Positions 51,777 through 62,944 of a DNA stretch of 64,000 nt are shown piece by piece. Under the pieces are notes generated by a model. The model was not told the origin of the DNA, ran no database searches, and was given only the letters and a program-made list of their open reading frames with translations. Position 1 is the stretch's first letter. Every line of letters starts with the position of its first letter. The DNA lies in assembly GCF_033170385.1 (NCBI RefSeq), contig NZ_CP126170.1, positions 1,388,001 to 1,452,000 on the forward strand, given 5' to 3'. Made by a program: the position numbers and the translations under genes. The DNA is from Xanthomonas rydalmerensis (GTDB lineage: Bacteria > Pseudomonadota > Gammaproteobacteria > Xanthomonadales > Xanthomonadaceae).

Positions 51777-53096
51777 ATGAAGAAACTGCCGCGCTGGCTT
51801 GCCGTTCTCACCGCCCTGTTGTTGCCGCTTGCCGCGTCCGCGCAGGACAAGGGCCTGGAAATCGACATCGTCGGCGGCAATGCCTCGGCGACCCCGATCG
51901 CCGTGGTCCCGATGCCTTACCAGGGCTCGGCGACCCCGCCCAGCACCGACGTCGCCGCGGTGGTCCGCGCCGACCTGGATCGCTCCGGCCAGTTCCGCAA
52001 CCTGCCCGAGTCGCAGATCGTCGAGCGTCCGACCCGCGGGAGCGAGGTGCAGTTCGCCACCTGGCGCGCGCTCAAGCAGAGCTATCTGGTCGTCGGTCGG
52101 GTGATGGATGCCGGCGAAGGCGCTTACCGCGTCGAGTACGAACTGTTCGACGTGGGCAAGGGCGAGCGCATGCTCGGCCTGGCGATGACCGCCCGTGCCA
52201 ACGCCATGCGCGACGTCGCCCACCAGATGGCCGATGCCATCTACGAGAAGATCACCGGTGTGCGCGGCGCGTTCTGGACCCGCATCGCCTACGTCACCGC
52301 CAGCGGCAAGGGCGGGGCGATGCGCTATGCGCTGATGGTCGCCGACTCCGACGGCTACAACCCGCAGACGATCGTCCGCTCGGCCGAGCCGCTGCTGTCG
52401 CCGAACTGGAGCCCGGACGGCAAGAAGCTGGCCTACGTGAGCTTCGAGCGCGGCAACTCCTCCATCTATATCCAGGACATCGCCACCGGCGCCCGCCAGC
52501 TGGTGTCCAGCTTCCGCGGCATCAACGGCGCCCCGTCGTTCTCGCCGGACGGCAAGAAGCTGGCGCTGGCGTTGTCGCGCAGCGGCAACCCGGAGATCTA
52601 CGTGATGGATCTGGGCAGCAAGCAGCTGACCCAGCTGACCAACCACTTCGGCATCGACACCGAGCCGACCTGGGCGCCGGACGGCAACAGCATCTACTTC
52701 ACCTCCGACCGCGGCGGCCGCCCGCAGATCTACCAGGTGCCGGCGACCGGCGGCAGCGCCACCCGCATCACCTTCCAGGGCAACTACAACGCCACCCCGA
52801 GCGTGTCATTCGACGGCAACAAGCTGGTCGTGGCCCAGGGCAGCGGCAACACCTACAAGATCGCGATGATGGACCGCAGCCTGGGTTCGCCGCGCTGGAG
52901 CACCCTGTCGACCGGTTCGCTGGACGAGTCGCCGAGCTTCGCCCCCAACGCCAGCATGGTGCTGTATGCGGCGCGTGAAGGCGGCCGTGGCGTGCTGTAC
53001 GCGGTCTCGGCCGATGCCCGCGTGCGGCAGCGCCTGGTGCTCGCCGATGGCGACGTGCGCGAGCCGTCCTGGTCGCCGTATCGCACTGCACGTTGA
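51777..53096 (+). CDS. tolB: Periplasmic beta-propeller protein TolB
   Basis: This 439-residue protein has a signal peptide ([10 protein letters not shown]), an N-terminal alpha/beta domain to about residue 160, and a six-blade propeller. The propeller shows repeated [25 protein letters not shown] and [16 protein letters not shown] motifs. TolB shuttles between TolA and Pal. ATG at 51777; the 175-base gap after tolA shows no gene. Confidence 0.96.
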   Translation: MKKLPRWLAVLTALLLPLAASAQDKGLEIDIVGGNASATPIAVVPMPYQGSATPPSTDVAAVVRADLDRSGQFRNLPESQIVERPTRGSEVQFATWRALKQSYLVVGRVMDAGEGAYRVEYELFDVGKGERMLGLAMTARANAMRDVAHQMADAIYEKITGVRGAFWTRIAYVTASGKGGAMRYALMVADSDGYNPQTIVRSAEPLLSPNWSPDGKKLAYVSFERGNSSIYIQDIATGARQLVSSFRGINGAPSFSPDGKKLALALSRSGNPEIYVMDLGSKQLTQLTNHFGIDTEPTWAPDGNSIYFTSDRGGRPQIYQVPATGGSATRITFQGNYNATPSVSFDGNKLVVAQGSGNTYKIAMMDRSLGSPRWSTLSTGSLDESPSFAPNASMVLYAAREGGRGVLYAVSADARVRQRLVLADGDVREPSWSPYRTAR

Positions 53097-53121
53097 CATG
53101 TAAGTTTGGTGTTAATATTTC
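53093..53121 (+). promoter_or_regulatory. Candidate sigma-70 promoter for pal, overlapping the tolB stop
   Basis: TTGACA at 53093-53098 is a perfect -35 box, followed after 17 bases by TATTTC (53116-53121), a weak -10. It lies 44 bases before the pal ATG. It could give pal and cpoB extra transcription over the rest of the operon. Confidence 0.45.
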
Positions 53122-53164
53122 GCTGTTGAACCCCTCATCGGCCCAGGAGCCACAAGGTATCCCC

Positions 53165-53683
53165 ATGAACAAGACCACCCGCGTTCTGCTTGTTTCGCTG
53201 TTGTCCGTTGCAGCTCTGGCCGGCTGCGCCAAGAAGGTCAAGGAACAGCCCCAGACCGACACCACCGGCACCACCGGCACCACCGCCCCGACCGGCCCGT
53301 CGACCTCCGGTCTGTACGGCCCGGGCGATCTGGAGACCGATTCCTGCCTGCGTCAGCGCGTGGTCTACTTCGATCTGGACAAGGATGCCGTGAAGCCGGA
53401 ATTCCAGGCGATCATGGCGTGCCACGCCAAGTACCTGCGTGACCGTCCGTCCTCGCGCATCACCCTGCAGGGCAACACCGACGAGCGCGGTTCGCGCGAG
53501 TACAACATGGGCCTGGGCGAGCGTCGTGCCAACGCCGTGTCCTCGGCGCTGCAGGCCAACGGCGGCTCGGCTGCGCAGCTGACCGTGGTCAGCTACGGCG
53601 AAGAGCGTCCGGTCTGCACCGAGTCGAACGAGTCCTGCTGGTCGCAGAACCGTCGCGTCGAGATCGTCTACACGGCGCAGTAA
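53165..53683 (+). CDS. pal: Peptidoglycan-associated lipoprotein Pal
   Basis: This 172-residue outer-membrane lipoprotein has lipobox LAGC (Cys about residue 20) and a Thr/Gly/Pro linker (TTGTTGTTAPTG). An OmpA-type peptidoglycan-binding domain has VVYFDLDKDAVKPEF and GNTDERGSREYNMGLGERRANAV. It holds the outer membrane to the wall and is recruited by TolB. AAGGT lies six bases before ATG at 53165. Confidence 0.96.
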   Translation: MNKTTRVLLVSLLSVAALAGCAKKVKEQPQTDTTGTTGTTAPTGPSTSGLYGPGDLETDSCLRQRVVYFDLDKDAVKPEFQAIMACHAKYLRDRPSSRITLQGNTDERGSREYNMGLGERRANAVSSALQANGGSAAQLTVVSYGEERPVCTESNESCWSQNRRVEIVYTAQ

Positions 53684-53689
53684 GAAAAG

Positions 53690-54517
53690 ATGCGTATCGG
53701 TGTCCTTACATCGATGATCGTCGCGGCGGCCCTCGTGGCCGCCGCGCCGGCTCATGCGCAGCGCGCGAGCCTGGCCGACCGCGTTTCCGCGCTCGAGCAG
53801 CAGGCCATGAATTCCCAGGCCAACACCGACATCCTGAACCAGCTCAACCAGCTGCGGACGCAGATGCAGTCGATGGAGGCCACGATCGAACAACTGCAGC
53901 ACAACAACGACCAGCTCAAGCAGCAGATCAAGGACCAGTATCTGGACCTGGATGGCCGCGTGGGCCGGCTCGAAAGTGGTGCGGGGGCAGGGGCGACGCC
54001 GCCGTTGCCGCCGGCCAATGGCGCTGCACCGGCTGCCGCACCCGCCGCGCCTGCGGGCAAGCCGGCCGCCGCCGCCGAGCCGCCGCCGTCCGTGCACGGC
54101 GACGCCGGCACCCTGGCGGCCGCCGGCGACGAGCGGGCGGCCTACAACGTCGCCTTCGATGCGTTGAAGGCCGGCAAGTATGCCGACTCGGCAAACCTGT
54201 TCCAGAGCTTCCTGCAGTCCTACCCGAACGGCGTGTATGCGCCGAACGCGCTGTACTGGCTGGGCGAGAGCTATTACGCCACCAAGAACTTCCAGTTGGC
54301 CGAGGCCCAGTTCCAGGACCTGATCGGCCGCTACCCGACCCACGACAAGGCGCCGGGCGCCCTGCTGAAGCTGGGCCTGTCCCAGTACGGCGAAGGTCGC
54401 GTCCAGGACGCCGAGCAGACCCTGCAACAGGTCGGCGCGAAGTATCCTGGGTCCGATGCCGCGCGGACCGCGCAGGACCGTCTGCAGTCGATCCGTATCG
54501 GCCAGCAGTTGCGCTGA
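53690..54517 (+). CDS. cpoB: Cell division coordinator CpoB
   Basis: This 275-residue periplasmic protein has a signal peptide (AAPAHAQRA), a coiled-coil trimerisation segment (about 25-95, ALEQQAMNSQANTDILNQLN) and an Ala/Pro linker. C-terminal TPR repeats (AYNVAFDALKAGKYADSANLF, NALYWLGESYYATKNFQLAEA) complete it. In E. coli CpoB links peptidoglycan synthesis by PBP1B to Tol constriction. 6 bases after pal, the usual last gene of the tol-pal operon. Confidence 0.93.
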   Translation: MRIGVLTSMIVAAALVAAAPAHAQRASLADRVSALEQQAMNSQANTDILNQLNQLRTQMQSMEATIEQLQHNNDQLKQQIKDQYLDLDGRVGRLESGAGAGATPPLPPANGAAPAAAPAAPAGKPAAAAEPPPSVHGDAGTLAAAGDERAAYNVAFDALKAGKYADSANLFQSFLQSYPNGVYAPNALYWLGESYYATKNFQLAEAQFQDLIGRYPTHDKAPGALLKLGLSQYGEGRVQDAEQTLQQVGAKYPGSDAARTAQDRLQSIRIGQQLR

Positions 54518-54563
54518 GCCCCTTACGCTGCCGCCGCTGTCGCGGGAGCACTCTTCTCCCGCC

Positions 54564-55241
54564 ATGGCCGCCGTTCCCAGCGATATCGTCCAAAGCCCGC
54601 TGCCCCGCCTGAAGCTGACGGAGATCTTCCTGTCGCTGCAGGGCGAGGCCGAGAGCGCCGGCTGGCCCACCGTGTTCGTGCGCCTGACCGGTTGCCCGCT
54701 GCGCTGCAGCTACTGCGACACCGCCTATGCCTTCCACGGCGGGCAATGGTGGGACATCGACGCGATCCTCGAAGAGGTGGCGCGCCACGGCGTGCGCCAC
54801 GTCTGCGTGACCGGCGGCGAGCCGCTGGCGCAGAAGCGCTGCCTGCAACTGCTGCAGCGTCTGTGCGACGCCGGCTACGACGTGTCGCTGGAGACCTCCG
54901 GCGCGCTGGACATCGCCCAGGTCGACCCACGCGTGTCGCGTGTCGTCGACATCAAGACCCCGGCGTCGCAGGAAGCGCATCGCAACCGCTGGGAGAACCT
55001 GCCGTTGCTGACCGCGCGCGACCAGATCAAGTTCGTCCTGTGCGGTCGCGCCGACTACGACTGGGCGCGTGGCGTGGTCGCCGAACATCGGCTCGATACG
55101 CGCTGCACCGTCTGGTTCTCGCCGAGCAAGAGCGAACTGACCGCGCGCGACCTGGCCGACTGGATCGTCGCCGATCGCCTGCCGGTGCGGTTCCAGATGC
55201 AGTTGCACAAGCTGCTGTGGAACGACGAGCCGGGCCGTTGA
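54564..55241 (+). CDS. queE: 7-carboxy-7-deazaguanine synthase QueE
   Basis: This 225-residue radical SAM enzyme has a CxxxCxxC cluster motif in GCPLRCSYCDT (about residue 45-53). The family N-terminus reads LTEIFLSLQGEAESAGWPTVFVRLTG. VCVTGGEPLAQK follows. It makes the 7-deazaguanine core from CPH4, the step before QueC in preQ0 (queuosine) synthesis. ATG at 54564 is 46 bases after cpoB; the earlier frame start lies inside cpoB. Confidence 0.94.
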   Translation: MAAVPSDIVQSPLPRLKLTEIFLSLQGEAESAGWPTVFVRLTGCPLRCSYCDTAYAFHGGQWWDIDAILEEVARHGVRHVCVTGGEPLAQKRCLQLLQRLCDAGYDVSLETSGALDIAQVDPRVSRVVDIKTPASQEAHRNRWENLPLLTARDQIKFVLCGRADYDWARGVVAEHRLDTRCTVWFSPSKSELTARDLADWIVADRLPVRFQMQLHKLLWNDEPGR

Positions 55242-55247
55242 GAAGCC

Positions 55248-55345
55248 GGGATTGGGGATCGGGGATTCGGGATTCGTAGAAGCCCTCCCGGTCACCTGTC
55301 ACGTGCTGTAGCTTTGCGAATCCCCAATCCCCAATCTCCAATCCC
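55248..55345. repeat. Paired heptad element between queE and queC
   Basis: G-rich arm 55248-55275 (GGGATTG, GGGATCG, GGGATTC, GGGATTC) and C-rich arm 55318-55345 (GAATCCC, CAATCCC, CAATCTC, CAATCCC) flank 42 bases. The C-rich arm ends 9 bases before the queC ATG, which has no obvious ribosome site. Confidence 0.85.
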
Positions 55346-55354
55346 GGCCTCCCA

Positions 55355-56020
55355 ATGAAAAATGCCGTTGTCCTGCTGTCCGGTGGCATGGACTCCGCCG
55401 TCGTCGTCGCCATCGCCCGTGCGCAGGGTTTCGCCGTGCATGCCCTGAGCGTGCGTTACGGCCAGCGCCATACGTCCGAACTGGAGGCGGCCGCGCGTGT
55501 CGCCACGGCGCTCGGCGCGGTGGCGCACAAGACCGTCAACGTCGACCTGCGCAGCATTGGCGGCTCCGCGCTGACCGACGACATCGAGGTGCCGGACGCT
55601 GGTGGCGACGGCATCCCGGTCACCTACGTGCCGGCGCGCAACACCATCATGCTGTCGGTGGCGCTGGGCTGGGCCGAGGTGTTGGGCGCGGCCGACATCT
55701 TCTGCGGGGTCAACGCAGTGGACTACTCCGGTTATCCCGACTGCCGCCCCGAGTTCATCGAGGCATTCCAGACCCTGGCCAACCTGGCGACCAAGGCCGG
55801 GGTGGAGGGCGCCGGACTACGCGTGCATGCGCCGTTGCAGCACATGAGCAAGGCCGACATCGTGCGCGAGGGCGTGCGCCTGGGCGTGGATTTCGGCCTG
55901 ACCGTGTCCTGCTACCGCGCCGACGACGCCGGCCGTGCCTGCGGCCACTGCGACGCCTGCCGCCTGCGCGCGGCCGGCTTCGCCGATGCCGGCGTCGCCG
56001 ACCCGACCCGCTACGCCTGA
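55355..56020 (+). CDS. queC: 7-cyano-7-deazaguanine synthase QueC
   Basis: This 221-residue PP-loop ATPase has [15 protein letters not shown] at the N-terminus. The zinc site is formed by [20 protein letters not shown] (Cys about 188, 197, 200, 203). It converts carboxy-deazaguanine to preQ0 with ATP and ammonia, following QueE. Both genes likely share a transcript across the heptad element. Confidence 0.95.
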   Translation: MKNAVVLLSGGMDSAVVVAIARAQGFAVHALSVRYGQRHTSELEAAARVATALGAVAHKTVNVDLRSIGGSALTDDIEVPDAGGDGIPVTYVPARNTIMLSVALGWAEVLGAADIFCGVNAVDYSGYPDCRPEFIEAFQTLANLATKAGVEGAGLRVHAPLQHMSKADIVREGVRLGVDFGLTVSCYRADDAGRACGHCDACRLRAAGFADAGVADPTRYA

Positions 56021-56084
56021 TTTCGCGAAACGCCCCGCCCTGGGGTAGACTACGCGCCCCGGTGCAACGCCGGGGTCTTGTTTT

Positions 56085-56160
56085 GGGCCGTTAGCTCAGT
56101 CGGTAGAGCAGAAGACTTTTAATCTTTTGGTCGATGGTTCGAATCCATCACGGCCCACCA
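56085..56160 (+). tRNA. tRNA-Lys (anticodon TTT)
   Basis: The 76-base cloverleaf has acceptor stem GGGCCGT/ACGGCCC, D arm GCTC...GAGC, anticodon arm GAAGA-CTTTTAA-TCTTT with anticodon TTT at 56118-56120, T arm GATGG-TTCGAAT-CCATC, and an encoded CCA end. All stems pair fully. Confidence 0.97.
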
Positions 56161-56182
56161 CTCCTCTCAGCGGGTTAGGTAT

Positions 56183-56200
56183 CGCCTTTGGCGGTTTTTT
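56183..56200 (+). terminator. Weak terminator after tRNA-Lys
   Basis: CGCC-TTT-GGCG followed by G and six T, starting 23 bases beyond the tRNA end. The stem is only four pairs. Confidence 0.4.
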
Positions 56201-56507
56201 CACCACCTCCTGAAAATCCTCCTGAAAACTCCGGCAGTTTCGCTGGTTCCACGCTCGGCATCGCGTGTTCGTCGCGTTGCCGCATCGACTTGATTTTGGG
56301 CCGCCTGGGCCCTCGTCCTCCGAACCCATGGTGGCTTCGATGCGTCGGGGCCGTGCGCCGCAACGCGATGACCAGCGGCGATGACGCCGTCCTTGGCCGC
56401 ACTTGGCGAAGCGCTTTTGCAGAAGCTGCCGATGCCATACGCATGTCCCCGCATCTGAACGCTGCGATGAAGCTGCTACCATGGGTTTTGTCTACAGGGG
56501 GCTTGCT
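56201..56507. other. Gene-free interval downstream of tRNA-Lys
   Basis: The sequence is somewhat AT-richer than the neighbours near 56200-56260. No integrase, attachment-site repeat of the tRNA end or other element was found. The short open frames resemble nothing. Confidence 0.4.
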
Positions 56508-56861
56508 ATGCGATCGAAGGCCGTTGTTTTCACCGCCGTCCTGGCGGTTTTTTCCGTGTCCGTCCACGCCGCCCAATCTGACCGCTATATGGTCGTGCGC
56601 AAACAACTCACGATTGCCAGCATGCCGGACGACGACATGCGCCCACAGATCGTCGGGACCGTCGTTGAAGTCGGCGCGGGAAGCACCACCCTGAAAGGTG
56701 GTGCTCGCGTCCCTGCGACGGGTGCCAAGCTCGGCGACCTAGCGCGCTTCGTCTGTGCTTCGATCGACACGGGCAACCCGCCGGTCTCGACCAACTGCGA
56801 ACTGGTCAGCTCCCAGGCACCAGACAAGAAGGCGCGCGACTACAACAACTTCTGGGACTGA
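56508..56861 (+). CDS. Small exported protein of unknown function
   Basis: This 117-residue protein has a Sec signal peptide (MRSKAVVFTAVLAVFSVSVHA). The mature part of about 95 residues has two Cys (RFVCASID, STNCELVS), probably a disulfide, and ends KARDYNNFWD. The chosen ATG at 56508 has AGGGGG six bases upstream; the longer frame adds 35 unlikely residues. No family recognised. A strong terminator follows. Confidence 0.6.
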   Translation: MRSKAVVFTAVLAVFSVSVHAAQSDRYMVVRKQLTIASMPDDDMRPQIVGTVVEVGAGSTTLKGGARVPATGAKLGDLARFVCASIDTGNPPVSTNCELVSSQAPDKKARDYNNFWD

Positions 56862-56900
56862 CCCGGCGGCGCGGCACGCGCCACCCCTCAGCACCTTCCG

Positions 56901-56926
56901 AACCCCGGCCACGCGCCGGGGTTTTT
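56901..56926 (+). terminator. Strong factor-independent terminator
   Basis: AACCCCGGC pairs with GCCGGGGTT around CACGC, followed by further T residues. Forty bases downstream of the small exported protein gene. Confidence 0.8.
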
Positions 56927-57094
56927 GTTGCGCGCTTCTCATCTGCGCGCAGGCGGACAGCGGAGAGCATGCAACCACGCCATCATCGGTCGGTATGAGC
57001 GTTTTGAATCGGGGAGCAATCCAGGGTAGGGCAGGCACGGCCTCGGACGTCGGCGTGGAAGCCATCGTATCGACCGCCGACGCCTCCCGGTCGC

Positions 57095-57712
57095 TCACCC
57101 CAAAGGCTGCAGCAGCAACGAGACGCACAGCCCCAGCATGAACAGTGCGACCGCCGCATCCAGCAGCCGCCATGCAGCGGGTTTGCGGAACACCGGCTGC
57201 AGTAGCCGCGCGCCATAGCCCAGGCTGCAGAACCAGGTCACGCTGGCCAGGCAGGCGCCAAGGGCGAAGGCCCAGCGCAAGTGTCCTGGGTAGCGGGTGG
57301 AGAGGCTGCCCAGCAGCACCATGGTGTCCAGGTAGACATGTGGATTGAGGAAGGTGAAGGCCAGGCAGGTCAGCAGGACGCGCTGCCAACTCCGCTGATC
57401 CTGGCCTTGCGCCAGCAGGCCGCCACTGCCGCGCCAGGCACGTCGCGCCGCCAGCAACGCGTACGCGCCGAGGAAGGCCGCGCCGCCGAAGCGCAATGCC
57501 TGCAGCACGCCCGGCCAGGCATCCACCACGGCCCCGATGCCGGATACGCCGAGGACGATCAGCGCAATGTCGCTGGCGGCGCAGACGGCTACGACCAGGC
57601 CGACATGCCGACGCTGCAGCCCCTGGCGCAGCACGAAGGCATTCTGCGCGCCGATCGCGACGATCAGGCCGGCGCCGGCGACGAGGCCGGCCAACAGTGC
57701 GTGCAGCCACAT
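57095..57712 (-). CDS. argO: LysE/ArgO-family amino acid exporter
   Basis: This 205-residue inner-membrane protein has about six helices. The family start is GLIVAIGAQNAFVLRQGLQRRHVG; FTFLNPHVYLDTMVLLG (conserved Asn-Pro and Asp) is in the middle. It exports arginine, lysine or toxic analogues. The start at 57712 (MWLHALLAG) opens the first helix; the frame to 57775 adds a non-membrane leader. It diverges from an ArgP-like LysR regulator, which in E. coli activates argO. Confidence 0.9.
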   Translation of the reverse strand: MWLHALLAGLVAGAGLIVAIGAQNAFVLRQGLQRRHVGLVVAVCAASDIALIVLGVSGIGAVVDAWPGVLQALRFGGAAFLGAYALLAARRAWRGSGGLLAQGQDQRSWQRVLLTCLAFTFLNPHVYLDTMVLLGSLSTRYPGHLRWAFALGACLASVTWFCSLGYGARLLQPVFRKPAAWRLLDAAVALFMLGLCVSLLLQPLG

Positions 57713-57817
57713 GCGCGATGTCCTGGTGGGTGGGGCGAGCATGCTGCACGCCACGCCATGATTAGCCAAACTCATTTTTCTGTAGGCTGTGAAGAATCCC
57801 TAATCTGTATCGCTGCC

Positions 57818-58726
57818 ATGGACCTGCTCCACCCCCAGTTGTCCGCCTTCGCCGCCGTGCTGGAAGAAGGGAGTTTCGAGGCCGCCGCGCGCCGCCTGGC
57901 GCTGACCCCGTCGGCGGTGTCGCAGCGGATCAAGGCGCTGGAGGACCGGCTCGGCCAGGTGCTGATCGTGCGCCTGGCCCCATGCCGGCCTACGCCCGCC
58001 GGCGAGCGCCTGTTGCGTAGCGTGCGACCGATGCAGGTCTTGGAGACCGAGGCAGTGGCCGACCTGCTGCCCGCGCCCGCCGGCAGCGCCGCCGCGCGCA
58101 GCATCGCGATCGCGGTCAACGACGACTCGTTGCAGACCTGGTTCCTGGATGCGCTGGCGGTCCTGCACGACGCGCACGGGTTCCTGTTCGACATCCGCGT
58201 GGATGACCAGGACCACACGCTGGAGCTGCTGCGCAGTGGCGCGGTGCTCGGTGCCGTTACTTCCGTCGGTCAGGCCTTGCAGGGCTGCAATGTGCTGCCG
58301 CTGGGCGCGATGCGCTACCGCGCGATCGCCTCGCCGGCCTTTTTCGACCGCTATTTCGCCGACGGCCTGGATGCGGCGGCGCTGGCCCGCGCCCCGATGA
58401 TCGTCTACAACCGCAAGGACGCGCTGCAGGCGCGCTTCGTGCGCCGCATCACCCGCTCGCGGCTGAGCCCGCCGATGCACTACCTGCCAACCTCCGTCGG
58501 TTTCGTCGAAGCGGCCGCGCGTGGGCTGGGCTGGTGCCTGGCGCCGGAACAGATGCTTGCGGCCGCCTTGCGCCAACGGCAGATCGTCGTCGTCGACCCG
58601 CAGCGCTGGCTCGACGTGCCGCTGTACTGGCAGCACGTCGCGGTCCGTTCCAGGACCCTGCAACAGATCGGCCAGGCCATACGCAGTGCGGCGCAGCGCA
58701 TGCATGGGCACGTGCAGCCGGTCTGA
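57818..58726 (+). CDS. argP: LysR-family regulator ArgP (IciA)
   Basis: This 302-residue regulator has an N-terminal helix-turn-helix (LHPQLSAFAAVLEEGSFEAAARRLALTPSAVSQRIKALE). Effector motifs are AVNDDSLQTWFLDAL and LGAVTSVGQALQGCNV. It matches ArgP, which senses lysine and arginine. The 105 bases between it and argO hold the presumed shared operator; no clear dyad was assigned. Confidence 0.9.
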   Translation: MDLLHPQLSAFAAVLEEGSFEAAARRLALTPSAVSQRIKALEDRLGQVLIVRLAPCRPTPAGERLLRSVRPMQVLETEAVADLLPAPAGSAAARSIAIAVNDDSLQTWFLDALAVLHDAHGFLFDIRVDDQDHTLELLRSGAVLGAVTSVGQALQGCNVLPLGAMRYRAIASPAFFDRYFADGLDAAALARAPMIVYNRKDALQARFVRRITRSRLSPPMHYLPTSVGFVEAAARGLGWCLAPEQMLAAALRQRQIVVVDPQRWLDVPLYWQHVAVRSRTLQQIGQAIRSAAQRMHGHVQPV

Positions 58727-59024
58727 ACGGTTCTGCGCAATGCCGTGCGGCGGTGATGCGGGTTGAGCGCTTACGCGGTTGCGTTCTGGGATCGCGGAGA
58801 TCGGGGATCGGATGCCGCTGTGGATCAACCGACATGCTTCCTTGACCGCTCATCGCGTCTCGGCAGCTCACCCACTTCGCCCACCACGCATGTATCGGCG
58901 GCGATCGACCATGCGCGATACACGCAATCAACCCGAACGTCGCGCTGGCTGGCACGCGGGTGGTTCATCGATGTCCCGCGCCGTAGACGCCCGAGGCTCG
59001 AGCGTCGAGCGGACCCAAACCGCG

Positions 59025-59651
59025 CTACCCGCGCGCGGTACTGAAGATCCCGGCCAGGCTTTCGCTGAGGATCAACTGCAGGTGCATGCGGTTGAGCTCC
59101 ACGCCAGTGGTCATCATCATGTGCAGGCCGCCGCACATCGCCGCGACCGCGTAGACGCGGGCCTGGAACTCCGCTTCGCTGCCGCTCCAGCCATGGTCGC
59201 GCAGCATGCGCCGCAGCAGGTCGCCCAGGTTCTGCACCAGGGACACGTTGAGCCGGCGCGCGTACTGCGCCAGTTCGGGATCGCGCGCGGCGGCCAGGTC
59301 CATTTCCAGGTCCAGGCGGCGGCGCCGCTGGTTGGCGTCGGTCACCAGCCAGTCTTCGAGGGCACCGGCGATGAAGGCGGTCGCGTCCTGGTGCGGCGGC
59401 GGTTGCAGCAGCCACATCGTGCGGATCGCGCGCTCGTAGCCGCGTTCCATCAACGCCTGGACCAGGCTGCGCTTGTCGTTGAATTGTCGGCGCACCGCGC
59501 TGCACGAAACGTCGGCACTACCGGCGATCAGTTCGAAGGTGGTGGCGCCGAGGCCGTTCTCGACGATGCAGCGCTCGGCTGCATCGAGGACGTCATCGTG
59601 CAGGCGCTGCTCGCGTTCGCGGGCGCTGTGCAGCCGGACTACGTTGGACAT
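59025..59651 (-). CDS. TetR-family transcriptional regulator
   Basis: This 208-residue protein has an N-terminal TetR helix-turn-helix (VLDAAERCIVENGLGATTFELIAGSADVSCSAVRRQFNDKRSLVQAL). A helical ligand domain follows. No target gene is adjacent: the 298 bases to argP and 425 bases upstream contain no gene. ATG at 59651; a weak ribosome site. Ligand unknown. Confidence 0.82.
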   Translation of the reverse strand: MSNVVRLHSAREREQRLHDDVLDAAERCIVENGLGATTFELIAGSADVSCSAVRRQFNDKRSLVQALMERGYERAIRTMWLLQPPPHQDATAFIAGALEDWLVTDANQRRRRLDLEMDLAAARDPELAQYARRLNVSLVQNLGDLLRRMLRDHGWSGSEAEFQARVYAVAAMCGGLHMMMTTGVELNRMHLQLILSESLAGIFSTARG

Positions 59652-60076
59652 GGCGTGAGCTCGGGGGGAAGCGGTGCCAATGAAGGGGGACATCTGCCCG
59701 GAGCCTGCCGCCGAGTACATGTGACCATCGCGCGCGGAACGCCGGTGCAGCGCGATTGTAGACGCGATGCGGCGTGGTCGCGCGTGCGGTGGCAAGTCGG
59801 TCGATCCCGTAGCCATGAGCGTGACCACCGGCACGCTTGTGCGACTTCTCGCGTCGCGCCTGCAATGAGAGCGGCAGGCATTGCGGCACGATCGGGCGCG
59901 TCGACTTGCGAAACAGCGTAGGCAGGGACGTGGCTGGATGCAGCGCTGCCGGCAACACATAAGGAGCTGCAGGGTGTGAAGACTGCGGACGGGAACAGGA
60001 AAGACTCGCTGCCGAAGCTTCCTGGCAGCGTTCGCACCCGCTTGGTGACGCGGTATCGCGCTGCGGTTGGCCGCGC
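59652..60076. other. Gene-free interval upstream of the TetR gene
   Basis: 425 bases with no supported gene or repeat. It must contain the promoter of the TetR gene on the minus strand; operators were not identifiable. Confidence 0.4.
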
Positions 60077-60571
60077 TTACCAGCCGAACGGCGGCGGGCC
60101 GTAGGCGCCGGGGTAGTATCCGCGTCCGAATACCGGGCCATCGCCGCGGCCGACGCTGATGCTGATGCCCATCTGCCGCGGCTTGCCGTCGTCGGTATAG
60201 GAGGTCTTGCACAGGTTCAGATTGGCGGCCTGGTAGTTGCTGTTGCCGCCATGCGTGGAATAACCGATGCCGGTGGCGACGCTGCCGTGCACGTCGCCGT
60301 TGCAGCGGTCGGCCTGCGCCTGCAGGGCCTGGGCGCGCGCCTGCGCTGCCGCGGCCTTCTGTGCCGAGGCCGAGGTGCCGCTGGTATCGCCGTAGTAGGC
60401 GCCCGGCGGATCGGCCTTGGTGCCGGGATCGGCATAGGTGATCGGCTGCTGCGGCACGCTGAGGTCGAGCTTGCGCTTGGCCGCCTCGCTGTCGCTGGTG
60501 GCATCGGCGGTCTGGGCCAGGGCCGGGCCGGCAAGCAGGGTGCAGGCGAGGAGAAGGAGGCTGCGGTTCAT
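60077..60571 (-). CDS. Small exported protein of unknown function
   Basis: This 164-residue protein has a signal peptide (LLACTLLAGPALAQT). A mature part has AAKRKLDLSVPQQPITYADPG, an Ala/Gln-rich helix (about 75-105) and a Cys pair (DRCNGDV, NLCKTSY). The Gly/Pro/Tyr-rich C-terminus ends YYPGAYGPPPFGW. No family recognised. It lies just after recQ on the same strand (154 bases). Confidence 0.6.
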   Translation of the reverse strand: MNRSLLLLACTLLAGPALAQTADATSDSEAAKRKLDLSVPQQPITYADPGTKADPPGAYYGDTSGTSASAQKAAAAQARAQALQAQADRCNGDVHGSVATGIGYSTHGGNSNYQAANLNLCKTSYTDDGKPRQMGISISVGRGDGPVFGRGYYPGAYGPPPFGW

Positions 60572-60725
60572 CGGGCATCTGCCAGAAGAGAGGGGCCGGG
60601 CGGGGCCGGTTGCACGCTCCGCCATGACGCTGACGCTATCAATACCACGTTGAACCCGGCCTGTCGGCGCCGCGGGCGCTCTGCGCAGGGTCGACGGCCG
60701 GCGATGCAGGCGCCGGTGCCGCGCC

Positions 60726-62534
<1,809 letters not shown>

Positions 62535-62676
62535 CCGTCTAGGATACCTTGCCGCGCAAGGGCGGTTGGCTTCCGGATTTGCGCAAGCGGGTATCAGGCG
62601 AAGGTGCGGCTTTTTGTAGGATTCAACTGCCCTGCGGCCGTGACGAACCAAGTCTGCCTGGCCCGACCTTGCAAGG

Positions 62677-62702
62677 CGTCGGGACTGAAGTCCCTCCCAC
62701 AG
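62677..62702 (-). repeat. REP-like hairpin, GGGAC-TTCA-GTCCC variant
   Basis: On the minus strand GTGGGAGGGACTTCAGTCCC then GACGCC. The stem pairs change compensatorily relative to other copies. It lies upstream of recQ. Confidence 0.7.
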
Positions 62703-62792
62703 TGCACCCAGCTAGCGCCCTGCAGGTTCCGGTTGGAGCGGCGCTTGGCTCCTTTGAGGATCGGCCGCGACGGGGCCTGGTCACGCGCGCCG

Positions 62793-62815
62793 GTCGCGGC
62801 TGAAGCCGCTCCTAC
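62793..62815 (-). repeat. REP-like hairpin, GCGGC-TTCA-GCCGC variant
   Basis: On the minus strand GTAGGAGCGGCTTCAGCCGC then GAC, identical to the right copy of the element near 18.5 kb. Together with the copy at 62677 it occupies the 410-base gap between recQ and dps, otherwise featureless. Confidence 0.75.
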
Positions 62816-62911
62816 AAGGGAGCCAGGTGTGACGAGGCAGCGATCGGCATGCATTGCCGCCCAATCCGGGCGACGGAGCGAGCGCAGCGTCGCCTGGGCC
62901 CAGCTCGGCGT

Positions 62912-62936
62912 GCCCTGCCTGCCGAGCAGGCAGGGC
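62912..62936 (-). terminator. Perfect 11-base hairpin after dps
   Basis: GCCCTGCCTGC pairs with GCAGGCAGGGC around CGA, starting 8 bases beyond the dps stop. No T-run follows on the minus strand, so it may act as an mRNA 3'-end stabiliser or rho-assisted stop. Confidence 0.55.
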
Positions 62937-62944
62937 GATACCCC

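Noticed and set aside
56096..56482. A minus-strand frame ending in GRDGFEPSTKRLKVFCSTD
   Set aside because: This phrase is the antisense translation of the tRNA-Lys gene, a common annotation artefact, not an integrase tail.
56161..56507. Integrative element attachment scar at tRNA-Lys
   Set aside because: No repeat of the tRNA 3' end and no recombinase were found; only a slightly AT-richer stretch.
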